NCBI RefSeq assembly: GCF_000576555.1
Contig: NZ_CP007145.1
Location: 3,556,501 to 3,620,500 of the forward strand
DNA: 64,000 nt
Direction of reading: 5' to 3'
Source of the DNA: Hymenobacter swuensis DY53
Lineage (GTDB): Bacteria; Bacteroidota; Bacteroidia; Cytophagales; Hymenobacteraceae
Shown here: piece after piece, positions 36,066 to 46,450 of the stretch
How the letters are laid out: each line of letters starts with the position of its first letter
How positions within the stretch are numbered: the first letter of the stretch is position 1
Notes under the pieces: generated by a model
Seen by the model: only the letters and a program-made list of their open reading frames with translations
Databases searched by the model: none
What the model was told of the DNA's origin: nothing
Position numbers and translations under genes: made by a program

Positions 36066-37682
36066 CTAGTCCACAACATCCCAGAAGATGGGCGTGAACT
36101 GAGTGATGCCGGTAGGAATGTTCGACTGGTTCGTGCTAACCTCAGTCTGCGGATACAGCAGGCGGGTAGGCAACTTGTCAGCGCGAGGCGAAGCCGACTG
36201 CAGCGACACTTTGAACTTAGGCTGTGCGCTACGGCGATAATCAGCCCAGGCTTCAGTGCTGGCAACCGTATTCTCTGCAATGTATTTCTGGTAGAGAATA
36301 ACCGCTTGCTTACCCAACGAACCTGCCGAAGGAGCAAGATCGAAGTTCACATTGGGGTTAGCAGCGTTGGCAGCAATGTACGTGTTGTACTGCGCGACAC
36401 CAGGAGTAGCAGGAGAAGAAGTGGCCAATGACGCGCCAACAATTACGGCGAGGCTGGTTTCTGTGCGGTACGTGTGGATAAACGAAGCCTTGATACCATC
36501 CAGGAAGTCGGTTTTGGCAGCGGCATTACCACCGGTGAACAGACCACGGGTTTCAGCTTCAGCTTTCGAGAACAAGTGTTCTGACAGCAGCATCAGTACC
36601 GTTGGCGCATTGGCACCACGCAGGAAAGTACCACCCTGCAGGAAACGCGAAGCAATGGTAGCACCTGAGAAGCCGGGAGGGTTAGCCTCACCCAAATCGG
36701 TACCAACGTAGCCAGCCACTTCAACATTGTTGATAGTGCGCTTACCTACCCGGTACAGCTGCGTAACACGCGGGTCATTGTTGTCCACGTACTGCGCAAT
36801 GATGTAGTTCGTAGGCAGTACAAAGCTGTATTCCGACGTGGCATTAACAGCACCAGCGGCGAAACCGTAGCGGTTATAGAACGGGTTCTGCTGGTTGGAG
36901 TTGGCAGCATAGCCGGGCTGTACTACCACATCGTTCGTGATAAAACCATCAGTTGCGGTCTGCAGAGTAGCCATCTCCGACTGCACGTAAGTGTTCAGCG
37001 CAGCATCGTTGGTCTGCGATTCACGCAACAGGATACGCAGACGCAGACTGTTGGCGAACTGCTTCCACTTGGTCATGTTGCCCCGGAAGACAATATCTTC
37101 CGAAGCGCTAACCGCTGTGCCGGCAGTTGCCGCGTCGATATCAGCAACGGCACCCTTCAGCTGCACGATGAAATCTTTGTAGATATCAGCGGCATTGTCG
37201 TAAGCAGGAGCAGTATTGGTGGCCGCCTGCAGTGCCTGCGAATAAGGGATATTTCCGTACTGGTCAACCAGCAGCAGGAAGTTATACACCTTCATGATCC
37301 GGGCAATGGCGGCGTGGTTAGGATACACGGCGCTTTGCTTCTGAATGAGGTTATAGTCATTCAGGTTATCATAGGTGTTATTCCACAGGTTTTGCTGCGT
37401 GTTGGTGGAATAGTTGTAGGTACGCTCCTCAGAGAAGCCACTAACAGTACCCGATTTGCCCCAGTAGCCGGTAGCAAAGCTCGTGTAGCTGTTATAGTTG
37501 GTGCCGGCGGCAATACCACCCGTGTAATTGGCAGCGGTGGTAGCCAAAGCGGAGGCTAACAAAGCGTTACCGTTTACCCGGGTCAGCTGGTTGGGGTTAT
37601 CGTTAATGTCCAGAAACGAGTCGCAACCAGTTGTAGCTGTAGCCAGTGCTGCGGCTACAAAAACTTTGAAAAGTGGTTTCAT
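36066..37682 (-). CDS. SusD/RagB-family outer-membrane lipoprotein (pair 2, SusD-like type 2)
   Basis: A 538-residue lipoprotein, longer than the pair 1 and pair 3 SusD proteins. Lipobox ATTGC gives Cys20. The mature start CDSFLDINDNPNQLTRVN and the helical body (for example NHAAIARIMKVYNFLLLVDQYG) resemble the SusD-like subgroup that often accompanies SusC proteins for non-glycan substrates such as peptides. It lies 13 bp downstream of its SusC gene. Codon use is less GC-rich than in the flanking housekeeping genes. The substrate is unknown. Confidence 0.93.
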   Translation of the reverse strand: MKPLFKVFVAAALATATTGCDSFLDINDNPNQLTRVNGNALLASALATTAANYTGGIAAGTNYNSYTSFATGYWGKSGTVSGFSEERTYNYSTNTQQNLWNNTYDNLNDYNLIQKQSAVYPNHAAIARIMKVYNFLLLVDQYGNIPYSQALQAATNTAPAYDNAADIYKDFIVQLKGAVADIDAATAGTAVSASEDIVFRGNMTKWKQFANSLRLRILLRESQTNDAALNTYVQSEMATLQTATDGFITNDVVVQPGYAANSNQQNPFYNRYGFAAGAVNATSEYSFVLPTNYIIAQYVDNNDPRVTQLYRVGKRTINNVEVAGYVGTDLGEANPPGFSGATIASRFLQGGTFLRGANAPTVLMLLSEHLFSKAEAETRGLFTGGNAAAKTDFLDGIKASFIHTYRTETSLAVIVGASLATSSPATPGVAQYNTYIAANAANPNVNFDLAPSAGSLGKQAVILYQKYIAENTVASTEAWADYRRSAQPKFKVSLQSASPRADKLPTRLLYPQTEVSTNQSNIPTGITQFTPIFWDVVD

Positions 37683-37695
37683 ATAATAAGTCAGC

Positions 37696-40600
37696 TTAGA
37701 GGGTTACGTTGAGAGTAGCCCCGTAGAACTTCGTAGGAGGAGTCTGCAGTACGCTGTTGATACCGATAGCATTGCTGCCGATAGCAGTACCGCTGAATTC
37801 CGGGTCGGTATAGATGTTCTCTTTGGGCACCCACGTAAAAATGTTACGACCGAAAAAGTTCACCGAAGCGCCTTTTACCAGACCAATTTTGGATACTAGA
37901 GCAGCAGGAATTGCATAGCTCAGCGACACCTCACGAATCTTGAAGAATTTACCCGAAGTAACGTAGTTCTCAGCTACCCCTGTATTCCAGGTGGGAGTGT
38001 TTGCCCAGAACTCCGAGCCACCCGGCGTCAGACCACCCGTGTTAGCAACGTAAGTAACGTTACCGGCACCATCAACCTGCGGAATAGCAGAGTTAGGATA
38101 TACGAAATCCTGACGACCGTACTTTACGCTACGCTCACCGCTACCCGTGAAGTCAAGGTTTTCACCGATGGTGTTGTACACTACATATCCCGTGCGGTAT
38201 TCACCCTGGCCAGCCAGAGTCAGACCTTTGAAGGAAATGCTAGTGTTGAAACCGTACTTGTATTTAGGTTGCGTGTTACCAAAAATCTTGGTGTCGCTGG
38301 CAATGAGTGGGGCGTAACGAACCAGCGTAGGATCGTTCGGGTCAGCCACCTGCTGCATTTTCACCTTGCCATCTTCCGTGCGCTGGTAGTACGTACCCTG
38401 CAGCACTGGGAAAGGCTGTCCTTTAATAGCGAACAGATCAGCGTTGGTGCTCTGACGGCCACTACCGGTCAGGTTCAGCTGAGTCAGACCGGGAGGCAGC
38501 GAAATTACTTCGTTGTTGTTGTAGTTGAAGTTACCACCAATCGTAACGCTCAGGCTGTTATCCAGACGTACGGGAGTGATGTTCAGATCGACTTCAACAC
38601 CATTATTCTCTACTTCGCCAGCATTCAGCAACAGGGTCTGGGAACCAGTAGCACCGGAGATGCTGGTGGTAACTGTCTGGTTATTGCTTCGCTGAGCGTA
38701 ATAGGTAACAGCACCAGCAACCCGACGCTTCAGGAAGCTGAGTTCGATACCGGTTTCAATGGAGCGGGTATCTTCCGGCTTCAGCCCTTCCTGCACCAAG
38801 CCACCATTGGCCGTGAAGGAAGCAATGTTACCGAAGGGGAAACCAGTGCCGAGGCCGTAGGTAGACTCCAGACGGTAAGCACCACCATTGTTGTACACCC
38901 CGTTAGCCGTCGCGCCACCCAGGTTTACTTGGCTTACCTTGGTGATACCACCCCGGATTTTACCGTAGTCCAGGAACGAGAGGTCTTTCAGAGCCGGAAC
39001 AGCATTCGTGAACACGAACGATGCATCAACGCCGGGATAATAGAAGCTACGGTTGTCCGCATCAAGGATGGAGATGTTATCGTTCCGCAGCGAGCCGTGC
39101 AGATAGAAGAAATCCTTGTAACCCAAAGTCAGGTCACCGTAGAAAGCATACACACGAGTCTGCGCACGTGCATCAGCACCGTCGAGGTTACCGATGCGGT
39201 TTGACAGGTTGAAGTTGTCGCCTTCAACAGGAACTGCCAGTGCAGTAGACGCTACGTAGTTGAAGCGGCTATCCAATTGCTGGATGTTGTTACCTAGAAT
39301 GGCTTGTACGCTGATGTCACCAAACGTTTTATCCATGCTTGCGAACAGGTCGGAATTGATCCGCGTCTGGTTGCTGCTCAGATCCTGCACGAAGCCCGTG
39401 TAGCTGGCAATCGACTTAGGCGAGTTAGCGTCCAGCGAGAACTTGTTCTGCGTCGTCAGGTTGGACTGGCCGATGCTGGTAGTACCCAAACGGTAATTCA
39501 GACGCAGCCAGTCGAACACCTTATAGCCCAGGTCAATGTTGCCCTGAACAGTGTTACGACGGTCCTTCGTGCGGTTAGCGTCGAGGATGAAGTACGGGTT
39601 GTAGTAGTAGGCGTTGTAGTAACCGTAGTTAGGCTCCGCGAACTTATCGTTCTGGTAGTCCTTGTAGGCCGTAAGCGGAGCCATTACCGTGGTGTTGAAC
39701 ACGTTCCAGTACACCGAAGTGTTACGGTCCAGGTTCGAGGTTACGTCGGCTATCTGCTGCGAGTACGAAACGTTGAAACCAACGTTCAAACGACCCATTT
39801 CCCGCGAAGCATTGAAACGGAACGAGTTCCGGTCAAACTTATCTTTAGGGATGATACCGTTGTTGTGAACGTTCTGGTACGAGGTGAAGAACTTGGTCTT
39901 CTCGTCACCGCCCGAGAACGAAACGCCGTTCTGCATCTGGTAACCCGTATCGAAGAATTTCTTCTTCTCATCCGGACGAGCCTCATAGCTCAGCTGCTGC
40001 ACGCTGCCATCAGCCAGCGTCTGGCCAAAGGGGCGGATGGAGCCGTCGAAGCGAGGGCCGTACTGCTGGTTTTCAAAACCCTGGTACTGATAGTGGTACG
40101 ACTCGTCAGGCTCGTTGGTCGGATCAAAGAAGATACCGGCTTTAGCCTGGTCTGAGTTGTTATACCAGTCGGGCGAGCCTGGACCGAACTGCTCCTGGAA
40201 CTTGGGCAGGAAGGAAATAGACTCGAACTGCGAGGTATGCGAGAAGGTAACCTGCGAAACCCCACCTTTCTTGGTGGTGATGATCAGAGCGCCGTTGGAA
40301 GCCTGCGAACCGTACAGAGCGGCAGCGTTGGCACCCTTCAGTACGTCAATGGAAGCTACGTCATCCGGGTTAAGAGAGCCGAGCACATCGTTGGTGGAGA
40401 TAACACCATCAATTACGATCAGAGCTTCGTTGTTACCCGTCAAAGAGCGGCTACCGCGCAGCGTTACGCGAGGCGTGGGGTTTACCCCGTTGTTGAGGGT
40501 CTGGATTTGCAGACCGGATACTTTACCAGTTAGACCGTTTGCTACGTTAGTAACGCGGGCCTGGGTCAGTTCCTTGGTGTCGAGGGAAGCCGTGGCATAA

Positions 40601-40965
40601 CCCACCTGCTGCTGCTGGCGCTGGATACCCAGAGCACCCGTTACAACTACTTCTCCCAACTGCTTGGAATCAGCACCCAGTCCGATGTCAATAGTAGATG
40701 CGTCGCCGATGGCACGCTCAACTGCCACAAACCCAATAGAGGAGAAGGACAGCGTGGTTGCAGTAGCAGGGGCACTGATGGTATAGGTACCATCGGAGTT
40801 AGTGGATACACCAATAGTTGTACCCTTCACAAGTACCGTAACTCCTGGCAGACCCTGACCGGAAGCGCGGTCAGTGACCCGCCCAGAGATTTGTCGGTTC
40901 TGTGCGGCCGCCTGCTGCAACAGTACGGGCGCGACCAGAGCCGCCGTCAATAAAATTTTCCGCAT
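37696..40965 (-). CDS. SusC/RagA-family TonB-dependent transporter (pair 2)
   Basis: A 1089-residue protein; the signal peptide MRKILLTAALVAPVLLQQ sets the start at 40965 rather than 41004. It carries the carboxypeptidase-like domain (SGRVTDRASGQGLPGVTV), a plug with VVTGALGIQRQQQQVGYA, the SusC signature IDVLKGANAAALYGSQASNG, and a barrel ending PTKFYGATLNVTL. It imports an unknown ligand with the SusD protein downstream. The gene is divergent from pair 3 across an AT-rich 765-bp region. A TACCTTGG on the minus strand upstream may be its -7 box. Confidence 0.96.
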   Translation of the reverse strand: MRKILLTAALVAPVLLQQAAAQNRQISGRVTDRASGQGLPGVTVLVKGTTIGVSTNSDGTYTISAPATATTLSFSSIGFVAVERAIGDASTIDIGLGADSKQLGEVVVTGALGIQRQQQQVGYATASLDTKELTQARVTNVANGLTGKVSGLQIQTLNNGVNPTPRVTLRGSRSLTGNNEALIVIDGVISTNDVLGSLNPDDVASIDVLKGANAAALYGSQASNGALIITTKKGGVSQVTFSHTSQFESISFLPKFQEQFGPGSPDWYNNSDQAKAGIFFDPTNEPDESYHYQYQGFENQQYGPRFDGSIRPFGQTLADGSVQQLSYEARPDEKKKFFDTGYQMQNGVSFSGGDEKTKFFTSYQNVHNNGIIPKDKFDRNSFRFNASREMGRLNVGFNVSYSQQIADVTSNLDRNTSVYWNVFNTTVMAPLTAYKDYQNDKFAEPNYGYYNAYYYNPYFILDANRTKDRRNTVQGNIDLGYKVFDWLRLNYRLGTTSIGQSNLTTQNKFSLDANSPKSIASYTGFVQDLSSNQTRINSDLFASMDKTFGDISVQAILGNNIQQLDSRFNYVASTALAVPVEGDNFNLSNRIGNLDGADARAQTRVYAFYGDLTLGYKDFFYLHGSLRNDNISILDADNRSFYYPGVDASFVFTNAVPALKDLSFLDYGKIRGGITKVSQVNLGGATANGVYNNGGAYRLESTYGLGTGFPFGNIASFTANGGLVQEGLKPEDTRSIETGIELSFLKRRVAGAVTYYAQRSNNQTVTTSISGATGSQTLLLNAGEVENNGVEVDLNITPVRLDNSLSVTIGGNFNYNNNEVISLPPGLTQLNLTGSGRQSTNADLFAIKGQPFPVLQGTYYQRTEDGKVKMQQVADPNDPTLVRYAPLIASDTKIFGNTQPKYKYGFNTSISFKGLTLAGQGEYRTGYVVYNTIGENLDFTGSGERSVKYGRQDFVYPNSAIPQVDGAGNVTYVANTGGLTPGGSEFWANTPTWNTGVAENYVTSGKFFKIREVSLSYAIPAALVSKIGLVKGASVNFFGRNIFTWVPKENIYTDPEFSGTAIGSNAIGINSVLQTPPTKFYGATLNVTL

Positions 40966-41730
40966 GTGAGTGAAAAAGGTTTGGTGAGTTAAACTGAGCT
41001 CCAAGGTAGGATTTGATGATCAAAACTGAAAAATTTCAACCATTGCTCTTTATTCTTCGCTAAAAGTAATCAACTACATGAACATTTATTGAAACTCTAA
41101 TCTGCGTGGCTGTATAATGTAAGCATATCTGCATCAATTATTGATTTAATCCTATAAAAAATACATAAAACAATAATTTATCATTGTATCGTACATGCCC
41201 TTCCTACTCTGCAGTGTATGGATAGCCTACCTTATGCTTGAGGCATATCAGCGCATTATGGCAGCCCGGCACGCATATATCTCTCTTTAACCACTGATGT
41301 TCAGCGGCGGACTTTAGCTGGTAAGATCGGAAGCAGTCGTATTGCTCGCATCACCTATCTCGAAGTAATCAGCGACGCGGGGCGATGTGAGCTCAATTGT
41401 ATACGAGCCACTATAGCTACACTTGTGCAAAGGACCTATAAATGAATAGTCATATAAAAAAATTATTTTATACATTTTATTAGAGCATATGAATATTATA
41501 CTACGTCCGACATCTCTTTTTATGAATGCAAAAGCCTCATTGCTTAAACCATTGTTCTTGCTTTTACAGCGGGCAAACGGGCACATTCACAGTGTAAAAG
41601 TATGCGTTCAGCCAGAACAGCACATATTGAGAGCTAAATAGCAATTCTATTAAATATCCGGGTAGTATTTTAGCAGTATTTCAACTAAAGAAGCAATACA
41701 CACACACCTTCCTAAATTTTCTCGCTCTTC
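40966..41730. other. AT-rich divergent region between SusC pairs 2 and 3
   Basis: These 765 bases are visibly richer in A and T than the rest of the window. They must hold both SusC promoters and probably regulator sites. A minus-strand frame at 41314-41586 (90 codons) has an AT-rich, hydrophobic-then-acidic product that I do not recognise; it may be a gene remnant or chance. No transposase or phage remnant was seen. Confidence 0.5.
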
Positions 41731-44700
41731 ATGAAAAAACTTCTGCTCACAACATTGCCTTTAGTTGCATTGGTAGCGACTCAGGCAACTGCACAGACCC
41801 GGTCCATCTCCGGCCGGGTTACAGACCGCACCACTGGTGACGGTCTGCCGGGTGTGACGGTACTGGTTAAGGGTACAACCAACGGGGTATCCACTAATTC
41901 GGATGGTACATTCACTTTAACTGTACCTACGTCGGCTACTACTATTTCCATTAGTTCAGTTGGCTACACTTCTATTGATCTACCTATAGCTGACGGTCCG
42001 ATTAACATAGGCTTAGCACCTGATACTAAGTCTTTGAGTGAAGTAGTAGTTACTGGTTACGGTGGATCGCAAGATGTGAAAGACATCACCGGTTCTGTAG
42101 CGCAGGTGAAAGAAGAAAAGCTGTTGCTCCAACCAGTACAAAGTGTTGACCAAGCACTTCAAGGCCGTATGGCCGGTGTAAATGCCAACATTACTGGTGG
42201 TACTTTGGGTGATCGGGTTGCCGTGCGCGTTCGTGGAGCCAACTCCATCAGTGGTAGTTCGGAGCCCCTTTATGTTTTGGACGGTGTCCCCCTTAACACT
42301 GCACCCCAAGGTAACGTCCTTTCCACGCGCTACAACCCTTTAGCAGACATTAACCCTAACGATATCCAATCGGTAGATGTGCTGAAAGATGCCTCTGCTG
42401 CGGCTATTTATGGCTCGCGTGCTGCTAACGGGGTCATTATCATTACTACCAAACGTGGCAAATCTGGTCAAAACCGCGTTTCAATCAATTCTTTCTACGG
42501 ATTTCAGCAAGCTATTCGTACGCCTGATTTGCTGAATGCCGCTGACTTTCAGACGATAAGCAACGAGAAAGCTAACAACAGCCGCTTCGGCAGCTCGAAT
42601 GGTGTAGTTAATACCACGTTTCCCATCAATATAGCACAGCCTGTTGATGTAAACGGTGATGGTATCAATGATGAAACCGACTGGATCAAGGAAATTTTCC
42701 AAGATGGTACGCAACAGAATTACCAAGTAGCCCTATCGGGCGGCAATGAGTTTGCAAGCTATTATGGCTCCGGCGACTGGAATGATCAAAAGGGTATCAT
42801 TATGAACAACCGCTTGCGGCGGGGTTCGGGACGATTAAATCTAGATTTGACGCCTAAAAAATGGCTTAAATCAGGTGTCAGCCTTAGTTACTCAAAAGCA
42901 TTCAACCAAGGTATTAACGGTGAAAACGCACTTGCGGGTGCAACTGTATCGGGCTACACGGCCCCACCTAACGTGCCAGCGTACAACCCAGATGGTTCCT
43001 ACTATCTGAATAGCGTATTCAACATTGGCAATGGTAACAACCTACTGCCAAATGCTTCTTACGCTCCCAATGCTTTCAACCATATTCCGGCAGTACTCAA
43101 TCTCAACAAAAATGAGAATACGTCGCAACGGATTTTGGGCAACGGTTATTTAACTGTAGAGCCTATCAAAGGACTGCAGCTAACCACCCGATATGGTGTC
43201 GATTACACGACTAACTTCGAAGAACAGTATAGCGACCCACGCATTTCTGGTCTAGGCCGGTTCGCCTTAGGCCCAGGACAGCTAGGCTTGGTACAGGATT
43301 ACAATACGGACCGCACCCAATTCAACTGGCAGAACTACGCTAACTACAGCCATATTTTCGCTGAAAATCACGCAGTTGATGTTACTGCTGGTGTAGAATA
43401 TCAGGAAACTAAAGTGCGGCAGATATATACTGTTGCGGGTGGCTTCTCTGACACTAAATTTCAGTCAATCATTGATAACGTTTTCACGTCGCAGGCACCT
43501 GGTGGAGGTGGTTTAGCAGCCAATGGCTTCCAATCTTACTTCGGGCGGGCTAATTACACCTTCTCGAACAAGTATTACGCTTCGTTCTCGCTGCGCAGAG
43601 ATGCTTCTTCTGTATTCGGATCGAATAACCAAAGCGGTATTTTCCCTGGTGGTGGTATCGGCTGGCGTATTTCCGAGGAAGGATTCATGGATGGCATTTC
43701 GGTCATCAATGACCTGAAACTCCGCGCCAGCTACGGATCGGTAGGTAACTCCAATGGTATCGGCAACTACGCCTCCCGTACCCTTGTTGGGGGTGGTCTC
43801 TACGCCGATCTGAACGGCTTTACAATCACTCAGGTAGGCAACCCTTCGTTACAGTGGGAAAAGTCAACGAAACTGGATATTGGTTTTGATGCTTCCTTGC
43901 TGAACAACCGGGTGAACGTTGTATTTGACTTCTTCAACAACGACATCAGTGACCTATTGCTGCTGGCGCCTACGTTGCGGACTACTGGTGTGCCCAATAC
44001 CTCCATCAGCCGCAACATCGGCTCAATGTATAACCGGGGTGTAGAATTGACGTTGAACACGACGAACGTGCAGTTAGAGAATGGCTTCTCTTGGACTTCC
44101 TCTATCAACGGTTCCATCATCAAAAACAGGGTAACCAGTCTATCGACTCCTAACGACATCATTCAGGCCAACCAGCGCGCCAGCGTAGGCAGAAGCCTAG
44201 GTGTTTATTTCCTGCCAGTATGGGCCGGAGTAAATCCGGATAATGGTAACGCTCAGTTCTATGATAAGGACGGTAACATCAAGCAGTATGATGCTGCCTG
44301 GGCAACTCCAGCTGGCAACGGCTTCTCTATCGGCCGCTGGTTGGATGCTAACGGAGAACCCACTACAGCTATCAACGCGGGTGATTTCAAATACACGAAA
44401 GAAAGCGGGTATCCAACTTTCTTCGGTGGATTTGATAACACCTTTGCCTTCAAAGGTATTGAATTAGGCGTTTTCCTGCAGTACAGCGGTGGCAACAAGG
44501 TTTACAATGGCTACCGTCAGGCGTTGCTCAGCAGCAATTTCCAGAACAACACCAACGAAATCAAAGACCGCTGGACCGCTCCTGGTCAAAACACGGACAT
44601 TCCGAAACAAGTGTTGCGTGATGCGCAATCCAACATAGCCTCCACCCGCTGGCTAGAAAACGGTGATTTCCTGCGCTTGCGTCAGTTAAGCCTAGGATAT

Positions 44701-44922
44701 AACCTGCCATCGGACATAGCTAAGCGTATTGGTTTGAACAATGTGCGCGTGTACACCTTGGTGCAGAATGTATACACCTTCACCAAATACAAAGGCCTTG
44801 ATCCAGAAGTAAACTCCAACGTTAATGCGGCAAACACCGGTGCTAACGTAGCTTATGGAGTAGATGGTCGCTCAGTTCCTCCAACACGTAGCTTCACTTT
44901 CGGCGTCAACCTGGGTATTTAA
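41731..44922 (+). CDS. SusC/RagA-family TonB-dependent transporter (pair 3)
   Basis: A 1063-residue protein with signal peptide ending ATQATAQ, regulatory domain SGRVTDRTTGDGLPGVTV, plug VVTGYGGSQDVKDITGSVAQ, signature VLKDASAAAIYGSRAANG and barrel end RSFTFGVNLGI. Its N-terminal domain is very similar to that of pair 2 (both have LPGVTVLVKGTT and VSTNSDGT), so the two are probably related copies. The ligand is unknown. The codon use is less GC-rich than in the neighbouring housekeeping genes. The SusD partner starts 20 bp downstream. Confidence 0.96.
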   Translation: MKKLLLTTLPLVALVATQATAQTRSISGRVTDRTTGDGLPGVTVLVKGTTNGVSTNSDGTFTLTVPTSATTISISSVGYTSIDLPIADGPINIGLAPDTKSLSEVVVTGYGGSQDVKDITGSVAQVKEEKLLLQPVQSVDQALQGRMAGVNANITGGTLGDRVAVRVRGANSISGSSEPLYVLDGVPLNTAPQGNVLSTRYNPLADINPNDIQSVDVLKDASAAAIYGSRAANGVIIITTKRGKSGQNRVSINSFYGFQQAIRTPDLLNAADFQTISNEKANNSRFGSSNGVVNTTFPINIAQPVDVNGDGINDETDWIKEIFQDGTQQNYQVALSGGNEFASYYGSGDWNDQKGIIMNNRLRRGSGRLNLDLTPKKWLKSGVSLSYSKAFNQGINGENALAGATVSGYTAPPNVPAYNPDGSYYLNSVFNIGNGNNLLPNASYAPNAFNHIPAVLNLNKNENTSQRILGNGYLTVEPIKGLQLTTRYGVDYTTNFEEQYSDPRISGLGRFALGPGQLGLVQDYNTDRTQFNWQNYANYSHIFAENHAVDVTAGVEYQETKVRQIYTVAGGFSDTKFQSIIDNVFTSQAPGGGGLAANGFQSYFGRANYTFSNKYYASFSLRRDASSVFGSNNQSGIFPGGGIGWRISEEGFMDGISVINDLKLRASYGSVGNSNGIGNYASRTLVGGGLYADLNGFTITQVGNPSLQWEKSTKLDIGFDASLLNNRVNVVFDFFNNDISDLLLLAPTLRTTGVPNTSISRNIGSMYNRGVELTLNTTNVQLENGFSWTSSINGSIIKNRVTSLSTPNDIIQANQRASVGRSLGVYFLPVWAGVNPDNGNAQFYDKDGNIKQYDAAWATPAGNGFSIGRWLDANGEPTTAINAGDFKYTKESGYPTFFGGFDNTFAFKGIELGVFLQYSGGNKVYNGYRQALLSSNFQNNTNEIKDRWTAPGQNTDIPKQVLRDAQSNIASTRWLENGDFLRLRQLSLGYNLPSDIAKRIGLNNVRVYTLVQNVYTFTKYKGLDPEVNSNVNAANTGANVAYGVDGRSVPPTRSFTFGVNLGI

Positions 44923-44942
44923 TCTTGCTTTCTCTTCCTGAT

Positions 44943-46385
44943 ATGTTCCGTACTTCCACTCTGCGCCAATTTGTACTGTGCGCACTACTGATGGCCACAG
45001 CAACCAGCTGTGATGACGTCCTAGACCAAGATCCACCCGCAGCTTTGACCCAAGAAGATGCGTTTGCTAATGCTGACCGCATCCAAAAGACGGCCATTGG
45101 CATGTATGACCAGCTTCAAAATCCGGAGTTCTTGGGTGGCCGTGCGCTGATCTATAGCGACGTTCGCAGTGATGACACCAACCCTGCTTCCTTTTTCGGG
45201 GGTATTGGCACGTTCACGGCATTGGCCAATGATCCAACCGTAACCGCCGCTTGGACGGGCGGCTACCGCTCTTTGTACGGTGCCAATTTCTTCCTGCAGG
45301 AAATGCCTAAGAACACGGGCAAAGTATCTGCCGAGTTGGAGGCACAATATACTGGTGAGGCAAAATTCATCCGGGCTTTGCTTTATTTCCACTTGGTAAA
45401 CCTGTTCGCTCAACCGTACAACTTCACGGCCGATGCCTCGCACCCAGGCGTGGTATTGCAGTTGACCGCACCTGATGCCAGCAATGCGTTCGACGCAACT
45501 CAGGCTAAGCCTCGTTCTACGGTTCGGGAAGTATACACTCAGATTGAGACTGATCTGAACGACGCTATTGCTAGTTTGCCTGAAACGTATCCTACTCCTT
45601 TCGAAAAAACGGCACGGGCTACCAAAGATGCAGCACGTACTCTGTTATCCCGCGTATATCTATACGAGGGTAAGTATAGTGAGGCAGCTGCCCTGGCAGG
45701 GACGGTAATCACTGGCGGACGCCATTCATTAGCAGCAACGCCGGCCGTACCATTTACACTTGCTACGTTCCAGAACCCCGAGTCGATTTTCTCGGTAGCC
45801 AATAACGTGAGTGACAACCCTAACACCAACAACGCACTTGGCCAGCACTATCGCAGCCGGGCCGGTAGCGGAGACATCAGCGTAAATCCTTACGCGCTGA
45901 TTCCAGTTGCGCAGTTTCCGGCAGATGACCGTCGCCGTCTGTTGCTGCTCTCGCCAACTGCCATTCCTGGCGCAGCTAACAGCCCGTTAGTGCTGACGCA
46001 GAAGTACAAAGAGGCTTCTGCTGACTATGCGCCAATTGCTCGTTACGCAGAAACCTTACTGAACCGTGCCGAAGGTTTGGCGCAGGTGGCAACCGGGATA
46101 AGCAGCGAAGCCGTTACGTTGCTCAATCAAGTGCGTGACCGGTCTAAGCCAGCAGCAACTGCTTCCTACACTGTAGCTAGCTTTGCTACGAAACAAGCGC
46201 TTATTGATGCTATTCTCCTAGAGCGTCGTCTGGAATTGGCCTTCGAAGGACACCGTTACTACGACCTAATGCGCTACAAGCGTAACTCCAGCCGAGTCAC
46301 CTACGGTGCCGACAGAGCTATTCTGCCAATTCCATTGGTTGACATCCAGCAGAACCCTAATTTGGTTCAGAACCCCGGTTATTAA
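44943..46385 (+). CDS. SusD/RagB-family outer-membrane lipoprotein (pair 3)
   Basis: A 480-residue lipoprotein. The ATG at 44943 gives a signal with lipobox ATSC (Cys23); the TTG at 44925 is unnecessary. Family features: LDQDPPAALTQEDAFAN near the mature start, AKFIRALLYFHLVNLFAQPY, the TPR-like AARTLLSRVYLYEGKYSEAAALA, and the C-terminal ILLERRLELAFEGHRYYDLMRYKR, ending NPNLVQNPGY. It is more like SusD pair 1 than pair 2. It caps the SusC of pair 3 on the cell surface. A 60-bp palindromic terminator follows. Confidence 0.95.
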   Translation: MFRTSTLRQFVLCALLMATATSCDDVLDQDPPAALTQEDAFANADRIQKTAIGMYDQLQNPEFLGGRALIYSDVRSDDTNPASFFGGIGTFTALANDPTVTAAWTGGYRSLYGANFFLQEMPKNTGKVSAELEAQYTGEAKFIRALLYFHLVNLFAQPYNFTADASHPGVVLQLTAPDASNAFDATQAKPRSTVREVYTQIETDLNDAIASLPETYPTPFEKTARATKDAARTLLSRVYLYEGKYSEAAALAGTVITGGRHSLAATPAVPFTLATFQNPESIFSVANNVSDNPNTNNALGQHYRSRAGSGDISVNPYALIPVAQFPADDRRRLLLLSPTAIPGAANSPLVLTQKYKEASADYAPIARYAETLLNRAEGLAQVATGISSEAVTLLNQVRDRSKPAATASYTVASFATKQALIDAILLERRLELAFEGHRYYDLMRYKRNSSRVTYGADRAILPIPLVDIQQNPNLVQNPGY

Positions 46386-46390
46386 TCGGA

Positions 46391-46450
46391 GATCTTCACT
46401 AACTAAAAAAGGCCGACTGTTCAGTCGGCCTTTTTTAGTTAGTGAAGATC
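46391..46450. terminator. Near-perfect 60-bp palindromic terminator, overlapping the SDR gene end
   Basis: Two 29-base perfect arms (46391-46419 and 46422-46450) around two bases, with GGCCGACTG/CAGTCGGCC in the middle flanked by A6 and T6. The right arm includes the last codons and stop of the SDR gene (46439 onward). Confidence 0.9.

Noticed and set aside
41327..41340. AGATCGGAAG, the first ten bases of a common sequencing adapter
   Set aside because: The match stops after ten bases and the flanks continue as ordinary sequence, so chance is more likely than an assembly artefact.
41314..41586. A 90-codon minus-strand frame in the AT-rich region
   Set aside because: Possible gene remnant, but no family, start context or conservation evidence; chance open frames are common in AT-rich DNA. 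Noted only in the region entry.
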